NCBI GenBank assembly: GCA_025453855.1
Contig: JALOPO010000386.1
Span: 1-5,366, forward strand
Direction: 5' to 3'
DNA from: Gemmatimonadaceae bacterium
Lineage (GTDB): Bacteria; Gemmatimonadota; Gemmatimonadetes; Gemmatimonadales; Gemmatimonadaceae
DNA length: 5,366 nucleotides
The notes under the pieces are model-generated. The model searched no databases and was not told the DNA's origin. It worked only from the letters and a program-made list of their open reading frames with translations. Below are positions 5,286 through 5,366 of the stretch, piece after piece. Position 1 is the stretch's first letter; each line of letters starts with the position of its first letter. Position numbers and translations under genes: made by a program.

Positions 5286-5366
5286 ATGACCGTCTCCGCA
5301 CCGCCGACCGCGAAAGCCACGCACCGCTTCGTCTTCCCGAACGGCTTCACGCTCCTCGTCCGCGAG
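5286..5366 (+). CDS. Probable M16-family zinc peptidase (3' end cut off)
   Basis: The ATG at 5286 opens a frame that runs unbroken for 27 codons to the window edge. After a short Ala/Thr-rich lead it reads HRFVFPNGFTLLVRE. This closely matches the first strand of M16 (insulinase / pitrilysin-like) peptidases, which typically begin with xxxLxNGLxLxxxE ahead of the HxxEH zinc motif. That zinc motif would lie beyond the window, so the call rests on one segment. No signal peptide is visible with this start, and no Shine-Dalgarno precedes it (the upstream bases are CT-rich), so a start further upstream or leaderless initiation is conceivable. It is separated from the TPR gene by a terminator and repeats, so it is probably its own transcription unit. 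Confidence 0.68.
   Translation, partial: MTVSAPPTAKATHRFVFPNGFTLLVRE

Overview
The window is very GC-rich DNA with tightly packed genes, all on the + strand. The best guess is a diderm soil or freshwater bacterium of the Gemmatimonadota or Acidobacteriota type. This rests on base composition, a signal peptide ending in LAAQQ, and a class D-like sortase beside an LPxTA-like substrate. It is an inference from style, not from any marker gene.

Layout. (1) Bases 3-815 hold the 3' part of a class A beta-lactamase-like serine hydrolase with SxxK, SDN and KTG motifs but no recognisable omega-loop glutamate. (2) Bases 816-1291 are non-coding and contain a perfect 45-bp tandem duplication. (3) Bases 1292-2468 form a two-gene unit. 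The first gene encodes a small secreted Pro/Ala-rich protein whose C-terminus looks like a sortase sorting signal (APDTA, hydrophobic helix, short basic tail). The second, overlapping it, encodes a membrane-anchored sortase with an intact His/Cys/Arg active site. A rho-independent-type terminator follows at 2511-2537. (4) Bases 2538-2685 are a long near-perfect palindrome carrying 8-bp iterations. (5) Bases 2764-3663 encode pseudouridine-5'-phosphate glycosidase (psuG), with no psuK in view. (6) Bases 3830-4856 encode a tetratricopeptide-repeat protein whose reading frame breaks near 4010-4014; removing one base restores a 341-residue protein. A strong hairpin terminator follows. (7) Bases 4913-5285 are non-coding and hold a second, nested inverted-repeat element plus a 33-bp tandem duplication. 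(8) The window ends in the first 27 codons of a probable M16 zinc peptidase.

Functional links. Only the substrate-sortase pair is clearly one system: one protein is exported and the other is placed to cleave and attach it. The hydrolase, PsuG, TPR protein and peptidase look like separate transcription units divided by terminators and palindromic repeats. The most interesting parts are the one-substrate sortase locus in what looks like a Gram-negative genome, the two unrelated intergenic palindromes, and the frame break in the TPR gene.
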